Shown one piece after another: positions 38,454 through 47,105 of a stretch of DNA of 49,627 bases. The position numbers were made by a program, and so were the translations under genes. Positions within the stretch are counted from its first letter, which is position 1. Each line of letters begins with the position of its first letter. This stretch comes from a virus. The DNA lies in IMG/VR virus record IMGVR_UViG_3300026512_000018, positions 1 to 49,627 of that record; one strand, written 5' to 3'. The notes below the pieces were generated by a model. That model saw nothing but the letters and a program-made list of their open reading frames with translations, did no database searches and was not told where the DNA came from.

Positions 38454-39058
38454 AAATATTTCTCCACTATTTTCTCAACTCCTTCAAGAACTATATCGCT
38501 TAACTCCTCAAATAGCCAATCCCAAGCCCGTATATCGTAAGGCGGAGTTGTTCCCCAACCCTCAAATTCAATCTTTGAAGTATAAAACGGGTGTTTTTTT
38601 CCGCCGTATATAACGAACGAAGATATATATGCCATATTGGGATTTAACCCACCACCCGTAGAAATCACGGGAATATATTTGAACGCACTTTGAGTATATG
38701 TTAAAGCACGAGAAACTCTTTCATAACGAGTTTCAAATGGAGCATATCTATCGTGAAGCGCCATTACGCCAGCAGGGCGTAAAGAAGAGATAAATTTTAC
38801 AATATCGCCAGAGTAAAATTCAGCAATATAAGAAGCCACATATTCGCCAGTATATACGGGAATTTTGGGCGATATTGCGTTTAATCTATTTAATGCTGTA
38901 ATTAACTTATCTGAAAGATAATCTCTTAATTCTTCTTGAAAGTCTTTATTGCGAAAAACTTTATTTAAATGAAATTGAGCATTATTTAATGCACTTCGAC
39001 CGATATTTATGCTCCATTTCTCTATTGAAGTTCTCGGTCTTACACCTATTTCAATCAT
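38450..39058 (-). CDS. Head-tail connector / gp10-like minor protein, 202 aa
   Basis: Has a long N-terminal helix, basic middle (SALNNAQFHLNKVFRNKDF) and YTQSAFKYIPVISTGGG... consistent with HK97 gp10-type or virion morphogenesis proteins. Overlaps neighbours by four bases on each side. Motif support is modest. Confidence 0.5.
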   Translation of the reverse strand: MIEIGVRPRTSIEKWSINIGRSALNNAQFHLNKVFRNKDFQEELRDYLSDKLITALNRLNAISPKIPVYTGEYVASYIAEFYSGDIVKFISSLRPAGVMALHDRYAPFETRYERVSRALTYTQSAFKYIPVISTGGGLNPNMAYISSFVIYGGKKHPFYTSKIEFEGWGTTPPYDIRAWDWLFEELSDIVLEGVEKIVEKYL

Positions 39059-39651
39059 ATTGTATTACCAGACATTTTAAACCAAGCAAAGGCTTGGTCT
39101 TGCAACCCCTTCGCCACCTCTGGATAATTAGCCCAATCTGAAAAAGAGGAGAACTCTCTTTTTATTTGTTCAGGCATACTTGCCTTCATTAATAACAGCG
39201 TCCCAGCAGTCGCATATATATCCAAAAAAGTTCCGCTTATTTGAACATTAGTTGCCTCACAATAAAAAGTATTTGTAGTTTCGTCATAAGTTATAACATT
39301 GCCATTAGTCTCCTCGAAATGAATAGGATAATAAGGAAGAGGCATTACCCATTTATTATCTCCTATTGACAATAACGATAAAGTAAGATTTTTATATACA
39401 GATACGCTATTTATTACTTCGTCAGGAAACCATACAGCCTCATATCTTACATATACAGTCCCGTCCAATATAATATCGGGCGTAAAAGTCCCATTTTTAC
39501 TATTAAGAGTTCCCGACACATCAACGCCATTTAATTTCACTATTGCACTAATAACGGGATAATGTGCAAACTGTATTACATTTTGATTATGTGCTGTAAA
39601 CGTATCCTCGTATACACGAGGATTGTCGCCTATTAAGTCTCTAATTACCAT
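39055..39651 (-). CDS. Head completion protein candidate, 198 aa
   Basis: N-terminal beta domain with DTFTAHNQNVIQFAHYPV, often seen in phage structural proteins between the connector genes, and a helical C-terminus. No firm family. Confidence 0.45.
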   Translation of the reverse strand: MVIRDLIGDNPRVYEDTFTAHNQNVIQFAHYPVISAIVKLNGVDVSGTLNSKNGTFTPDIILDGTVYVRYEAVWFPDEVINSVSVYKNLTLSLLSIGDNKWVMPLPYYPIHFEETNGNVITYDETTNTFYCEATNVQISGTFLDIYATAGTLLLMKASMPEQIKREFSSFSDWANYPEVAKGLQDQAFAWFKMSGNTI

Positions 39652-40007
39652 TGTTGTTTATTCTCCTCAATCGTCATTTTTGCCATAGGAATATAATGTC
39701 TATCAGCCAATAATTTTATACCCATTTCATAGCGTTTCTCCGCAACATTGTCGGGACGTGCGTCTGCTGGAACGACTTTTGCTATTAATTGAGCAATTAC
39801 CCCGTGAACATTTAAGGCGGAAAGAAAACTTAATAGATTTGTATTTTCTACGGGAAGTTGATATCCATACAAAAACAAATACCCGTCTATTTCGTTCGAA
39901 ACAACCTCCCCGATGGAGGCAAGTTGTTTCTCATCGGGGAGATTATGCTGTTGAAAGAAACTATAAGACTTTAATGCCGCCTTAATGTCTTCAACCGTGC
40001 AATACAT
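39645..40007 (-). CDS. Mu gp36-like head-tail connector (DUF1320)
   Basis: 120 aa beginning MYCTVEDIKAALKS and containing VVSNEIDGYL, both typical of DUF1320/gp36 connectors that join portal and tail. ATG overlaps the capsid stop. The coding sequence at 39898-39941 can form two mutually exclusive hairpins. Confidence 0.72.
   Translation of the reverse strand: MYCTVEDIKAALKSYSFFQQHNLPDEKQLASIGEVVSNEIDGYLFLYGYQLPVENTNLLSFLSALNVHGVIAQLIAKVVPADARPDNVAEKRYEMGIKLLADRHYIPMAKMTIEENKQQW
39898..39941. repeat. Overlapping, mutually exclusive inverted repeats
   Basis: Stem A is GAAACAAC (39898-39905) with GTTGTTTC (39923-39930), extended by CCTCC/GGAGG inside. Stem B is CTCCCCGATG (39906-39915) with CATCGGGGAG (39932-39941). 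Both cannot form at once. Confidence 0.7.
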
Positions 40008-40933
40008 TATGACAATACGTCTTTAATCAGATAACCCGCATTATTATGTATCATATTATAACCAACGGCTTCTCTTGCAATGACTTTTTGAGACATCGTT
40101 TCGCCGTCAATCGGGAATCTCTGAACAATAGCGTCGGAAAGAAGAGCCTTCACAACAAACGGATAAGTTCCCTTCCCAAGAGGTTGAGTTGTCATAATAA
40201 TAACATCATCGCCCCAAAGATTTTGCGGGTTATACGCAGATTTCTTTTTAGGTTTTCCGTAAGTGGTGAATGCGGGCATTATAATATTGGGAATTTCAAA
40301 AAGGTCTTTAAGAAATGCAGGAGTTGCGTAATTTCTATCTACATATACATTCTTAAAAGAAGGAGCAAACTTAATTTTAGTCCAAACAGAATAGGGAAGA
40401 ATAAGAGTATCAGGTTTTAGTCCAACATCGGAGAGTTTTGAAATACCCGCTTGAATATCTGCTACAATATCAGCGGTAGGGTCGTCCCATTTAGTAGAGG
40501 GAGTTGTGCTAAATCCAGAGGCATAATTAGAGGTCGTAGTTAAAAGGTCGTGCAATTGTTTCTCTTTGGAAAGCACTATCATTCTCTTCAAATCAGAAAC
40601 AACCTGATTTTCGATTAAATTTACCATAGATTTGGGCATATCATTATCGGTATGAATTTTTTTAAGGTAATCCTTAAACGCATACCAATAAGCCCGAAGA
40701 GTGAACTCTCCGCCTTCTCCTTTATAGAAGGTCTGAACCTCTGTTCCTACTTTCCATCTTCCGTCAATTTCAAACACAGGAGAGGTAAAGTCATAACCAA
40801 TAGAACTCTCGGTAGTTACGGGAGCAGTAGGAATTACATTACTATTTACAACAGCGTCTTTAAAAACAGGGAGAGAAGTATATACTCTCTCTAAAAGTTT
40901 ATCTCTATGAGGGAATGCACCGTAATCAATCAT
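40007..40933 (-). CDS. Major capsid protein, HK97-fold
   Basis: 308 aa. Sequence with ADIVADIQAGISKLSDVGLKPDTLIL..., helix-strand pattern and C-terminal IAREAVGYNMI region is typical of HK97-fold shells. Position downstream of protease/scaffold and decoration genes fits. No N-terminal delta domain, since the scaffold is separate. Confidence 0.85.
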   Translation of the reverse strand: MIDYGAFPHRDKLLERVYTSLPVFKDAVVNSNVIPTAPVTTESSIGYDFTSPVFEIDGRWKVGTEVQTFYKGEGGEFTLRAYWYAFKDYLKKIHTDNDMPKSMVNLIENQVVSDLKRMIVLSKEKQLHDLLTTTSNYASGFSTTPSTKWDDPTADIVADIQAGISKLSDVGLKPDTLILPYSVWTKIKFAPSFKNVYVDRNYATPAFLKDLFEIPNIIMPAFTTYGKPKKKSAYNPQNLWGDDVIIMTTQPLGKGTYPFVVKALLSDAIVQRFPIDGETMSQKVIAREAVGYNMIHNNAGYLIKDVLS

Positions 40934-40944
40934 ATATTACCTCC

Positions 40945-41286
40945 TTATACCGTTCCCTTTACGGGAATAAACTGCACTTCTTCATCAATAGCGGCGTCGG
41001 TGATTGCCACAAAGAAATAAGGATTTCCACTCGTGGTTTCGGGAATTACATTACCGTGAGTATCCACAGTAAGTTTATCACCAGCCGTAATAGTTGCACC
41101 AGCATATCCGTGCAAAACTTCATTTATCAGTTGAACGGGAACATTTTCTCCCGATTTAACGCTTTGAAGAACAACACCTATAATTGTATCTGTATTTTCG
41201 GTTGCCTTGCCAACAGATAGTTCACCTGTAAGTTTTACAACATTTAATTGTTCGAGGTCTTCACTTGCCGTAAAAGTATAAATCAT
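40945..41286 (-). CDS. Head decoration protein candidate (DUF2190-like), 113 aa
   Basis: Beta-rich; motif DTIIGVVLQSVKSGENVPVQ with AGDKLTVDTHGNV resembles DUF2190 capsid-stabilising proteins that sit between scaffold and capsid genes. Preceded by GGAGGT. Confidence 0.65.
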   Translation of the reverse strand: MIYTFTASEDLEQLNVVKLTGELSVGKATENTDTIIGVVLQSVKSGENVPVQLINEVLHGYAGATITAGDKLTVDTHGNVIPETTSGNPYFFVAITDAAIDEEVQFIPVKGTV

Positions 41287-41297
41287 ATATTACCTCC

Positions 41298-42485
41298 TTA
41301 TATTAACCCTTTTTTAGCCATCTCAACTCTCGCCTCTGCAAAAGTGAGGTTATGCTCATCAGCATACTTTTCTATTTTGGTAATTTCATCAAACGCCTGT
41401 TCGCCCTCACTTGAACCAATAGCACCTTTGGGAAGAACTTGCCCTCTCGCTTCAACAAATTTCTTGGCGTATTCTTTATCTTTAATATACATTTCGGTAA
41501 AGAGTTCTTTTTCTTTTGCAAGAATTCTATTATTAGCAAGTTCTTTTTCCACCCACTCGTGTGCCTCGCTCATAAGCAGGGCTTTATCTTTTTCTGCAAT
41601 TTCATTTTTAAGTTTTTCAACTTCGGCTTTAATAGCCTTATTTTCTTCTGTAAGTTTAAGAACTTCATCTTTATATTTTGCAAGTTCTTCACTTAATTTA
41701 ATGACATCTTCGTTAGCCATATCTCCTCCTCTAAATGCATTTTTTTGTATATCTTTTGGAAGTTTCGCTTTTATTCTCCGCTCTATAATTTTCTGCTCTT
41801 CGGGAGAATAAAATGCTCTATTACTTGGTTTGCTAAAATACTTATATGCCGCCATTACTCTTTCAGGTGTATTTAGCGGATAACGATAATTCACAGGGTC
41901 AGCAAATTCATCGTCAGGGCAGTCGCTATATTCAGAAGGCTTTGTTAAATGTCCATCTGGTCTAACGTGTATATGATACTTCTTTGAGCGAGCCTCTGCT
42001 TTCTTATGTAAATCATCACGCTCCGACAAAGATATGCTGTCCTGTCCTTCAATAAATGGACGATTAGTAAGAGCAACTGCCATTAATGTTATTCCTCGAT
42101 TTTGTCCTGTTTTTTTGTCAATATAATTGGGGTCTATTTCAGCAGATACATATCTAAATTCATCATTCATTATATATTCTCTTGCTCTCGGCGTCCATTT
42201 AATTTTTGCATATAAAGACCCTTTTTCGTAAAATAAATCTTTCACCCAACCAGCCGCCTTTGATTTGTCAGGCTCAATCTCCATAGAACCGTGATTATAA
42301 TCAACAACAAGTTCAGTAGGGGGGTTGGGTCTAATTCCCTTTTTAAAATTTTCAACTATGTGTTTAAGGTCTTCTTCCGTGAATTCAATTTCACGTCCTC
42401 CATAAACCCATTTACCTACCCTCAAAACCTCCACAATGGAAGTTTTTTCTTCGGGCTTTACAACATCATTAAATATTAAAAACAT
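41298..42485 (-). CDS. Mu gpI-like prohead protease and scaffold
   Basis: 395 aa. Residues ~1-155 match the Mu I protease (YNHGSMEIEPDKSKAAGWV; RYVSAEI; ALTNRPFI) that cleaves capsid and scaffold in the procapsid. Residues ~160-255 are a separate DUF6582-like domain (KYHIHVRPDGHLTKPSEY...). The C-terminal ~140 residues are coiled coil and act as scaffold. In Mu an internal start gives the scaffold alone; ATG within GGDMANEDVIK (near codon 256) after GGAGGAG could do so here. Confidence 0.82.
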   Translation of the reverse strand: MFLIFNDVVKPEEKTSIVEVLRVGKWVYGGREIEFTEEDLKHIVENFKKGIRPNPPTELVVDYNHGSMEIEPDKSKAAGWVKDLFYEKGSLYAKIKWTPRAREYIMNDEFRYVSAEIDPNYIDKKTGQNRGITLMAVALTNRPFIEGQDSISLSERDDLHKKAEARSKKYHIHVRPDGHLTKPSEYSDCPDDEFADPVNYRYPLNTPERVMAAYKYFSKPSNRAFYSPEEQKIIERRIKAKLPKDIQKNAFRGGDMANEDVIKLSEELAKYKDEVLKLTEENKAIKAEVEKLKNEIAEKDKALLMSEAHEWVEKELANNRILAKEKELFTEMYIKDKEYAKKFVEARGQVLPKGAIGSSEGEQAFDEITKIEKYADEHNLTFAEARVEMAKKGLI

Positions 42486-43630
42486 TATTTCTTACCTCCA
42501 ATTGGGATTTCAAATGCTTCAAAGATATAGGTTTTTAAACTCTCTTTTTCTTCCGGTGTTAAATCATTTAACACGACATCTTTCAGCGCCGCAAGTGCGT
42601 AGGCTTTATCGGAAAAATCTTTTGCAGATATACCACTTGCCACAATAGTAGGATATTTATCGGTATTAAAATTAATTTCGACAGCCTCTTTAATTAATTC
42701 ATTAAAAGCCATCGATATATCTCTCGCTATCGCCGCAATTCTATTATAAAAAGGCGGCGCTAATGAGTTTCCAACCGCTCTTGACCCTCTATTAGAAGTC
42801 GCAAGCGAAAGCATATTAGCACTTTGGGAAGCATTAGTTGACTGCCATAAATAATCCAATAATCCATCAGGTTTTGGTAAATTTCCCTCTATTGCTTGAA
42901 AACGAAACTCTACATCACCTTTTTCTGCAAAATACGCTTTATCAGATACCGTTATTTGTTGCAACATTTCAAGAATTTGTTTTTCATCATCAGCAGTAAT
43001 ACTATCTGGATAATGTGCAACAGGAATACCCATTAAGTTTCGTTTAAGTCCTGTCGCCGCCGCTACCGTAATTTCTCGTTCAAGCACAAAATCACGATAA
43101 AGTGTTCTTACAATAGGTTTGCCAATCGGAGTAAGTCCCTCCCAATCATTTACAATTAAAAACAACTTTTTATAAGGAATTTCTACGCTTCCGCCAGCCG
43201 TCATTTGAGTGACTGAAATTATTTTATTTTTTTCTGTATCTACATTCCAAGTTAAAATCGTATAAGGATAACGAGGTTGAAGTTCAATATAGTGTCTTCC
43301 TTTTTTGGGAACATATACTTTCTCAAATATCATCGAACCATAATCAAGATATTTGAGAACATCGTTAAGCAATTTATAAAAATTTAATTCATTAAATAAC
43401 CAATCCTCAACATACTTAACAACACGTGCAGAAGCCCCATTATCTTTAACTTTCCAAATAGCGGTTTTTATTGGGTCTTTTATAGCATTTAACAACCCCT
43501 CTATTCGTGAGGAGGTGTTAATCATATCTGCTATAATTGAAAATCGCTCATTAGAAGTCCAATTCGGGTTGTTGTCGTTTCTTATTAACGGTCTTCCAAC
43601 CAACTTATTGACTTTCTTTTTATTTGCCAT
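42485..43630 (-). CDS. Portal protein (Mu gp29/DUF935-like)
   Basis: 381 aa, ATG 43630 overlapping the terminase stop. Features: SSRIEGLLNAIKDPIKTAIWKVK, GLTPIGKPIVRTLYRDFVLERE and a C-terminal helical region, consistent with DUF935 portals, though shorter than Mu gp29 (~510 aa). Forms the dodecameric DNA gate of the head. Confidence 0.8.
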   Translation of the reverse strand: MANKKKVNKLVGRPLIRNDNNPNWTSNERFSIIADMINTSSRIEGLLNAIKDPIKTAIWKVKDNGASARVVKYVEDWLFNELNFYKLLNDVLKYLDYGSMIFEKVYVPKKGRHYIELQPRYPYTILTWNVDTEKNKIISVTQMTAGGSVEIPYKKLFLIVNDWEGLTPIGKPIVRTLYRDFVLEREITVAAATGLKRNLMGIPVAHYPDSITADDEKQILEMLQQITVSDKAYFAEKGDVEFRFQAIEGNLPKPDGLLDYLWQSTNASQSANMLSLATSNRGSRAVGNSLAPPFYNRIAAIARDISMAFNELIKEAVEINFNTDKYPTIVASGISAKDFSDKAYALAALKDVVLNDLTPEEKESLKTYIFEAFEIPIGGKK

Positions 43631-44874
43631 TACCAAATCTCCTTACTACGCTCAAAATTAAATCGTTGCAACTTGGGAACTATTATCTTTGCGTGTGTAG
43701 GACGCCTCATTCCACTTACAAGATATCGTATAGCGTCGCAAGCGTCATCGTCCACCTTTACAACCTTACCGTTTTCATATCTATAAGACTTAATTTCTTC
43801 TAAAAATTTTGGTGCTTTACAAATACGCAATTCACCGTATTGAAATGCGTCTTTGACAAGACCAATTCCATATTCTATATTGTGGTCCGCCATAAAAGTT
43901 CGAAGACCACGAGAAGCAAACTCTTTACGAATTTCTGGACGCTCGTGAGACATATAAAATCTTGCAAAAGCACCGTATTTTTCTGCTAACTTAACACCAA
44001 TATCTGCAAGTTGACTTGCGGTTTTGCCTTTAACTACAACTTCTTCCACTACATACCAAGTGTTGTTGTGTAAAACACCGACCTCAAAAACTGTCGGGTG
44101 AGCAAAACCAACGTCAACGCCTATTACTACATCAGTATAAGACTTCGGACATTCTTTCGCAACTATTTCGCTTTCCTTAAAATCATAAATCGTTCCTTCA
44201 TAAGCAACAAAATCAGCATATAATTCCTGTCGCTTGAATTTATCGTCTATAACGGAGCGTTCGATAACGCTTACCACCTCGTCGGAATGGTAAGGGTTAT
44301 CAAATGTCGACCATCTAATAGCAAAGTATTTTCCGTCTTCTGATACCCAGCCGTGTCCTACTTGTTTTCCTGATAATGCGTGAGACACGACTTTATTATA
44401 CAACCAATTAAATCCTTTCGGTGTAGATGTTAACCAAATTTTCCCTTCTGGTTGCAACGCCATTAGCATACTGTCAAATAACTTACTGTCTTCCAGATAT
44501 GCCGCCTCATCAAAATATATCCAATGCGGGTGAATACCACGCAAACTATCCGGACGATGTCCTGAACGAAGTATTATTGAACTCCCATTTTTAAAGACAA
44601 TTTTTTGCTTAAATTTATTTTTAACCAAAGACATATCGATGTATTCATCAATAATAGGGACAAGGTCGTCCAGCAACATTTGATTGTTAGGGGAAATCAT
44701 TACCCCATAGTTGGGAACGGGAAGTTGCCCTTTAAGACCGTTTATCGCCGCCGCCAAGCACTCATTAACTCCCATTACAGATTTACCGCTATTTCTTCCC
44801 GCAACGGCGGCACGAATTTTCGCCTTCGAGGCGTGAAATTCTATTTGAAACTTATGCGGTCTATAAACGCTCAT
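43630..44874 (-). CDS. Terminase large subunit
   Basis: 414 aa packaging motor and nuclease. Walker A AGRNSGKS near 25-32, Walker B WIYFDEA near 117-123, coupling motif LTSTP, and the nuclease's first acid in VIGVDVG near 228. ATG 44874 follows AAGGAGAT and overlaps the small-subunit stop. A longer start is possible but lacks a site. Confidence 0.95.
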   Translation of the reverse strand: MSVYRPHKFQIEFHASKAKIRAAVAGRNSGKSVMGVNECLAAAINGLKGQLPVPNYGVMISPNNQMLLDDLVPIIDEYIDMSLVKNKFKQKIVFKNGSSIILRSGHRPDSLRGIHPHWIYFDEAAYLEDSKLFDSMLMALQPEGKIWLTSTPKGFNWLYNKVVSHALSGKQVGHGWVSEDGKYFAIRWSTFDNPYHSDEVVSVIERSVIDDKFKRQELYADFVAYEGTIYDFKESEIVAKECPKSYTDVVIGVDVGFAHPTVFEVGVLHNNTWYVVEEVVVKGKTASQLADIGVKLAEKYGAFARFYMSHERPEIRKEFASRGLRTFMADHNIEYGIGLVKDAFQYGELRICKAPKFLEEIKSYRYENGKVVKVDDDACDAIRYLVSGMRRPTHAKIIVPKLQRFNFERSKEIW

Positions 44875-45281
44875 TTTATCTCCTTCTGCCAATCAAGTTC
44901 TTTTTTAGTATTTATTTCGTGAGTTTCGGTAACTGTCGGTTTCCCATTCCCAAACTTATCGTATAACTCAACAAGAAAACTACCGAAATTTTTAAGCACT
45001 TTTATTTTGGCGGCTCGATTGTTTCCAAGACTTGCAAGCAACGCTCGATAGCCCTGTATTACTTCTTCTATGCTCGTAATTACTTCTTGGGATACTCGAT
45101 ATTCTCTATCGGTTAAAGCACGCCAATTTATATTTAAATATCTGCGAACTGAACTATGCGAAACTTCAACTCCATATTTATCTTTTATCCACTCTGCCGT
45201 TTCTCGTAAGGAGTGAGTTTTCGCATAATCAACAATCGCTTTAACCTCCTTTTCTGGTAAATTTCCTAACTTCTTCGCCAT
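44871..45281 (-). CDS. Terminase small subunit
   Basis: 136 aa. N-terminal helix-turn-helix (RETAEWIKDKYGVEVSHSSVRRYL) of the kind that binds pac/cos DNA, then helices for oligomerisation, and a C-terminal arm. Adjacent and coupled to the large subunit. Confidence 0.8.
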   Translation of the reverse strand: MAKKLGNLPEKEVKAIVDYAKTHSLRETAEWIKDKYGVEVSHSSVRRYLNINWRALTDREYRVSQEVITSIEEVIQGYRALLASLGNNRAAKIKVLKNFGSFLVELYDKFGNGKPTVTETHEINTKKELDWQKEIK

Positions 45282-45426
45282 TATTCAACTCCATATTAGC
45301 AATTAACTCTATTGCCGATAGCAGAACATTATTAATCGCTTCTTTATAATCTTCATCTACATCTGATAGAGATACCTTGTAAACCAAATCAAGTAACTCG
45401 TGGCAAATCTCCTCTCCTAAAACCAT
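45241..45426 (-). CDS. small acidic protein, 61 aa, first gene of the late block
   Basis: Helical, acidic (DVDEDYKEAINNVLLSAIELIAN). Preceded by AAAGGAGTG. Overlaps the terminase small subunit by 41 bases. Unknown role; perhaps regulatory for packaging. Confidence 0.55.
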   Translation of the reverse strand: MVLGEEICHELLDLVYKVSLSDVDEDYKEAINNVLLSAIELIANMELNNGEEVRKFTRKGG

Positions 45427-45532
45427 TTTATCACTCCTTTCGCCGCACGAATTATCGAACTCACTCGATAACGGTGCAAGCGATATTGATTAGCATTGAC
45501 AATGCAATTTTCTACCCATTTTTATACAGAAT

Positions 45533-45585
45533 AGAGCGAAACCGCAAGCGGAATTTATCGGACTATCGCCGATTCATATCGCTCT
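45533..45585. other. Predicted three-way-junction structure
   Basis: AGAGCGA (45533-45539) pairs with TCGCTCT (45579-45585), enclosing two hairpins: CCGC-AA-GCGG (45542-45551) and ATCGG-7 nt-CCGAT (45557-45573). The fold exists on both strands; if transcribed leftwards it would be the 5' leader of the terminase transcript. Confidence 0.5.
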
Positions 45586-45838
45586 TGAAGAGGATACTTT
45601 TAACCGTAGAACACGGGTGATTTTTCACTGACGGAAAAATCGATTTTTCTCCCCTTCCACTTATATATATATATTGGTCCAACAAACATAGATAAAATCT
45701 AACTCCATTAAGGGAAAAAAGTATCGAAGCCGGGCTATATTTGCCCTAACTCCCTATAAGAGAAAGAAAAGTTTCCTTAATAATCTTTTAAAAGAAAGAG
45801 AATAAAAAAAATAATATATAATATATTAATAATATAAT

Positions 45839-45868
45839 AATAATATTTTTATAAATAAAAATATTATT
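45839..45868. repeat. 30-nt A/T hairpin, copy 2
   Basis: Exact reverse complement of 2770-2799. Lies in an AT-rich tract. Confidence 0.8.
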
Positions 45869-45936
45869 ATAAAGAACAAAACTCTTAAAAGTAAAGATAA
45901 AAACTAATCTTTTCTCTCTTAATTGTTATTTTAAGA

Positions 45937-45992
45937 ACAATGCTAACGCATTGTTTATTCTCCTAAACGGAGAATAGAGCGTTTTTTTGTTG
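45937..45992 (+). terminator. Two tandem stem-loops followed by a T run
   Basis: ACAATGC (45937-45943) pairs with GCATTGT (45948-45954); ATTCTCC (45957-45963) pairs with GGAGAAT (45969-45975); TTTTTTT follows six bases later. Terminator-like for rightward transcription, though the T run is not immediately adjacent. Confidence 0.4.
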
Positions 45993-46078
45993 ATTTTAAT
46001 TGAATTTTCTCCTTAATTGCAATATAAAAACAAAGTGCCAAAATATAAGGGCTTGTGAATTTTTTAACTTTTATCGTT

Positions 46079-46231
46079 TGTCATAGTTTTTATGACATTA
46101 GAGTTTAATTACATTCTCTTTTGGCTCATTTTAGGCTCATTTTGGCTCAAATTGCGATAAAATCTTATGTCATAGTTCTTTATTTAGCGTCATAGTCGAT
46201 AAAAATTGGCTTATGACAACTTTTTATGACA
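46079..46231. promoter_or_regulatory. Cluster of GTCATA/TATGAC sites and GGCTCA iterons
   Basis: GTCATA on the plus strand at 46080, 46169 and 46189 (approx.), and TATGACA at 46091, 46212 and 46225. The first pair forms an inverted repeat. Between them, GGCTCA occurs at 46123-46128, 46134-46139 and 46144-46149, spaced about one helical turn. The pattern fits binding sites for an initiator or regulator. Confidence 0.55.
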
Positions 46232-46543
46232 AAAAATGTTAAAAATTTTTACAATTTTCGAGAAAATAAGAGTTTTTCAAGGCTTTTTCGCCGTGTTTTA
46301 GCATAGATTTTTACTTGCTTTTTTCAACTTTGAATTGCAAAGTTCTTTGCGTTTAAGAGTTTGTAAACATCTCTTTACGGTTTGAACCAAATAAATTGCG
46401 TGCGGGCTATCGGGACATTTCCGTCTCCCTTATCTCAATAATCTACTATAAGACATAAGGCAATTATAAAATCGTTACAACCGCATTAAGAGAACTATGT
46501 GGCACACATCGCCTATTGGGAGTTTTGCCCCCCCGGGGGGGTA

Positions 46544-46557
46544 CGAACATTTGTTCG
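46544..46557. promoter_or_regulatory. LexA/DinR-type box
   Basis: CGAACATTTGTTCG matches the Gram-positive SOS-box pattern CGAAC-N4-GTTCG. It lies 54 bases upstream of the -35 of the right early promoter, so host LexA may sense phage entry or DNA damage. Confidence 0.55.
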
Positions 46558-46611
46558 GGCGTTGAATTGAAAAAAGTTCAAAAAAAGTGTTGATTTTTTT
46601 AAAAAAAACTC

Positions 46612-46639
46612 TTGACAAGAAGAATTTTTTTCGTATAAT
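46612..46639 (+). promoter_or_regulatory. Sigma-A promoter of the right early block
   Basis: TTGACA at 46612-46617, a 16-base spacer and TATAAT at 46634-46639. It drives the rightward group from 46693 onwards. Confidence 0.88.
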
Positions 46640-46692
46640 GTAAGTGAAAGATAGAGAAAAAACAGAACCGGAGCAGGAGCAGAACATTGAAA

Positions 46693-46800
46693 ATGATAGC
46701 AAAACCTAAAAAGGATGGTGGTGCTGTCGCAACTACTCTATACCCGAGTACGCAACCGACAGCCCGCCGAAAAAAATTTAAATTAGGAGGTGCAAAATGA
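46693..46800 (+). CDS. possible small basic protein or leader peptide, 35 aa
   Basis: MIAKPKKDGGAVATT... is the first open frame after the promoter and its TGA overlaps the ATG of the next gene. The upstream site is weak (GGAGCAGGAG is 13+ bases away). It may be a leader that couples translation. Confidence 0.35.
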   Translation: MIAKPKKDGGAVATTLYPSTQPTARRKKFKLGGAK

Positions 46801-47096
46801 AATTCCGAAACACAGATTGTTTTATCGTTTTTGAGCAAAGCAACAAAAAAGAGAAAAAAATTGAGGTGCAGGAAGCAAACAAACCGCTACCTGCTGGAAG
46901 CGTTATTCTCGCAGTTTTTAATTTTAGCGAGGATAATATAGTAACAACAGGAGTTGATAGCCGCTCACTCTCTCTTTATGTTAAAGATGTTTTATTGCCT
47001 GCAATGAATGAAGAATGCTGGGCGAGCAACGAAACAGAACAAGATATCCTGTTTTATAGGATGTCCCTGATTAAAGAATATTTCCCGTTATCATAG
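46797..47096 (+). CDS. hypothetical protein, 99 aa
   Basis: Preceded by TAGGAGGTG. Alpha/beta, acidic at the C-terminus. No family recognised. Confidence 0.6.
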   Translation: MKFRNTDCFIVFEQSNKKEKKIEVQEANKPLPAGSVILAVFNFSEDNIVTTGVDSRSLSLYVKDVLLPAMNEECWASNETEQDILFYRMSLIKEYFPLS

Positions 47097-47105
47097 GAGG
47101 TAATT

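Larger units (their letters stand above)
45427..46611. promoter_or_regulatory. 1.2-kb non-coding control region between divergent transcription units
   Basis: No convincing gene on either strand. Contents from left to right: three-way-junction fold (45533-45585), further hairpins to 45660, AT-rich tract with the inverted copy of the 30-nt hairpin (45839-45868), two stem-loops (45937-45975), a GTCATA/TATGAC site cluster (46079-46231) with three GGCTCA iterons (46123-46149), an inverted repeat AACTTTG/CAAAGTT (46326-46344), a C7G7 palindrome (46528-46541) and a LexA-type box (46544-46557). It likely holds promoters for both directions and perhaps an origin. Confidence 0.6.

Noticed and set aside
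41248-41811. Plus-strand open frame of 187 codons opposite the protease/scaffold gene
   Set aside because: Ser/Leu/Phe-rich shadow of the coiled-coil coding strand, no ribosome binding site.
46475-46838. Minus-strand open frames opposite the right early promoter
   Set aside because: They overlap the promoter and LexA-type box on the other strand, lack binding sites and have low-complexity composition.
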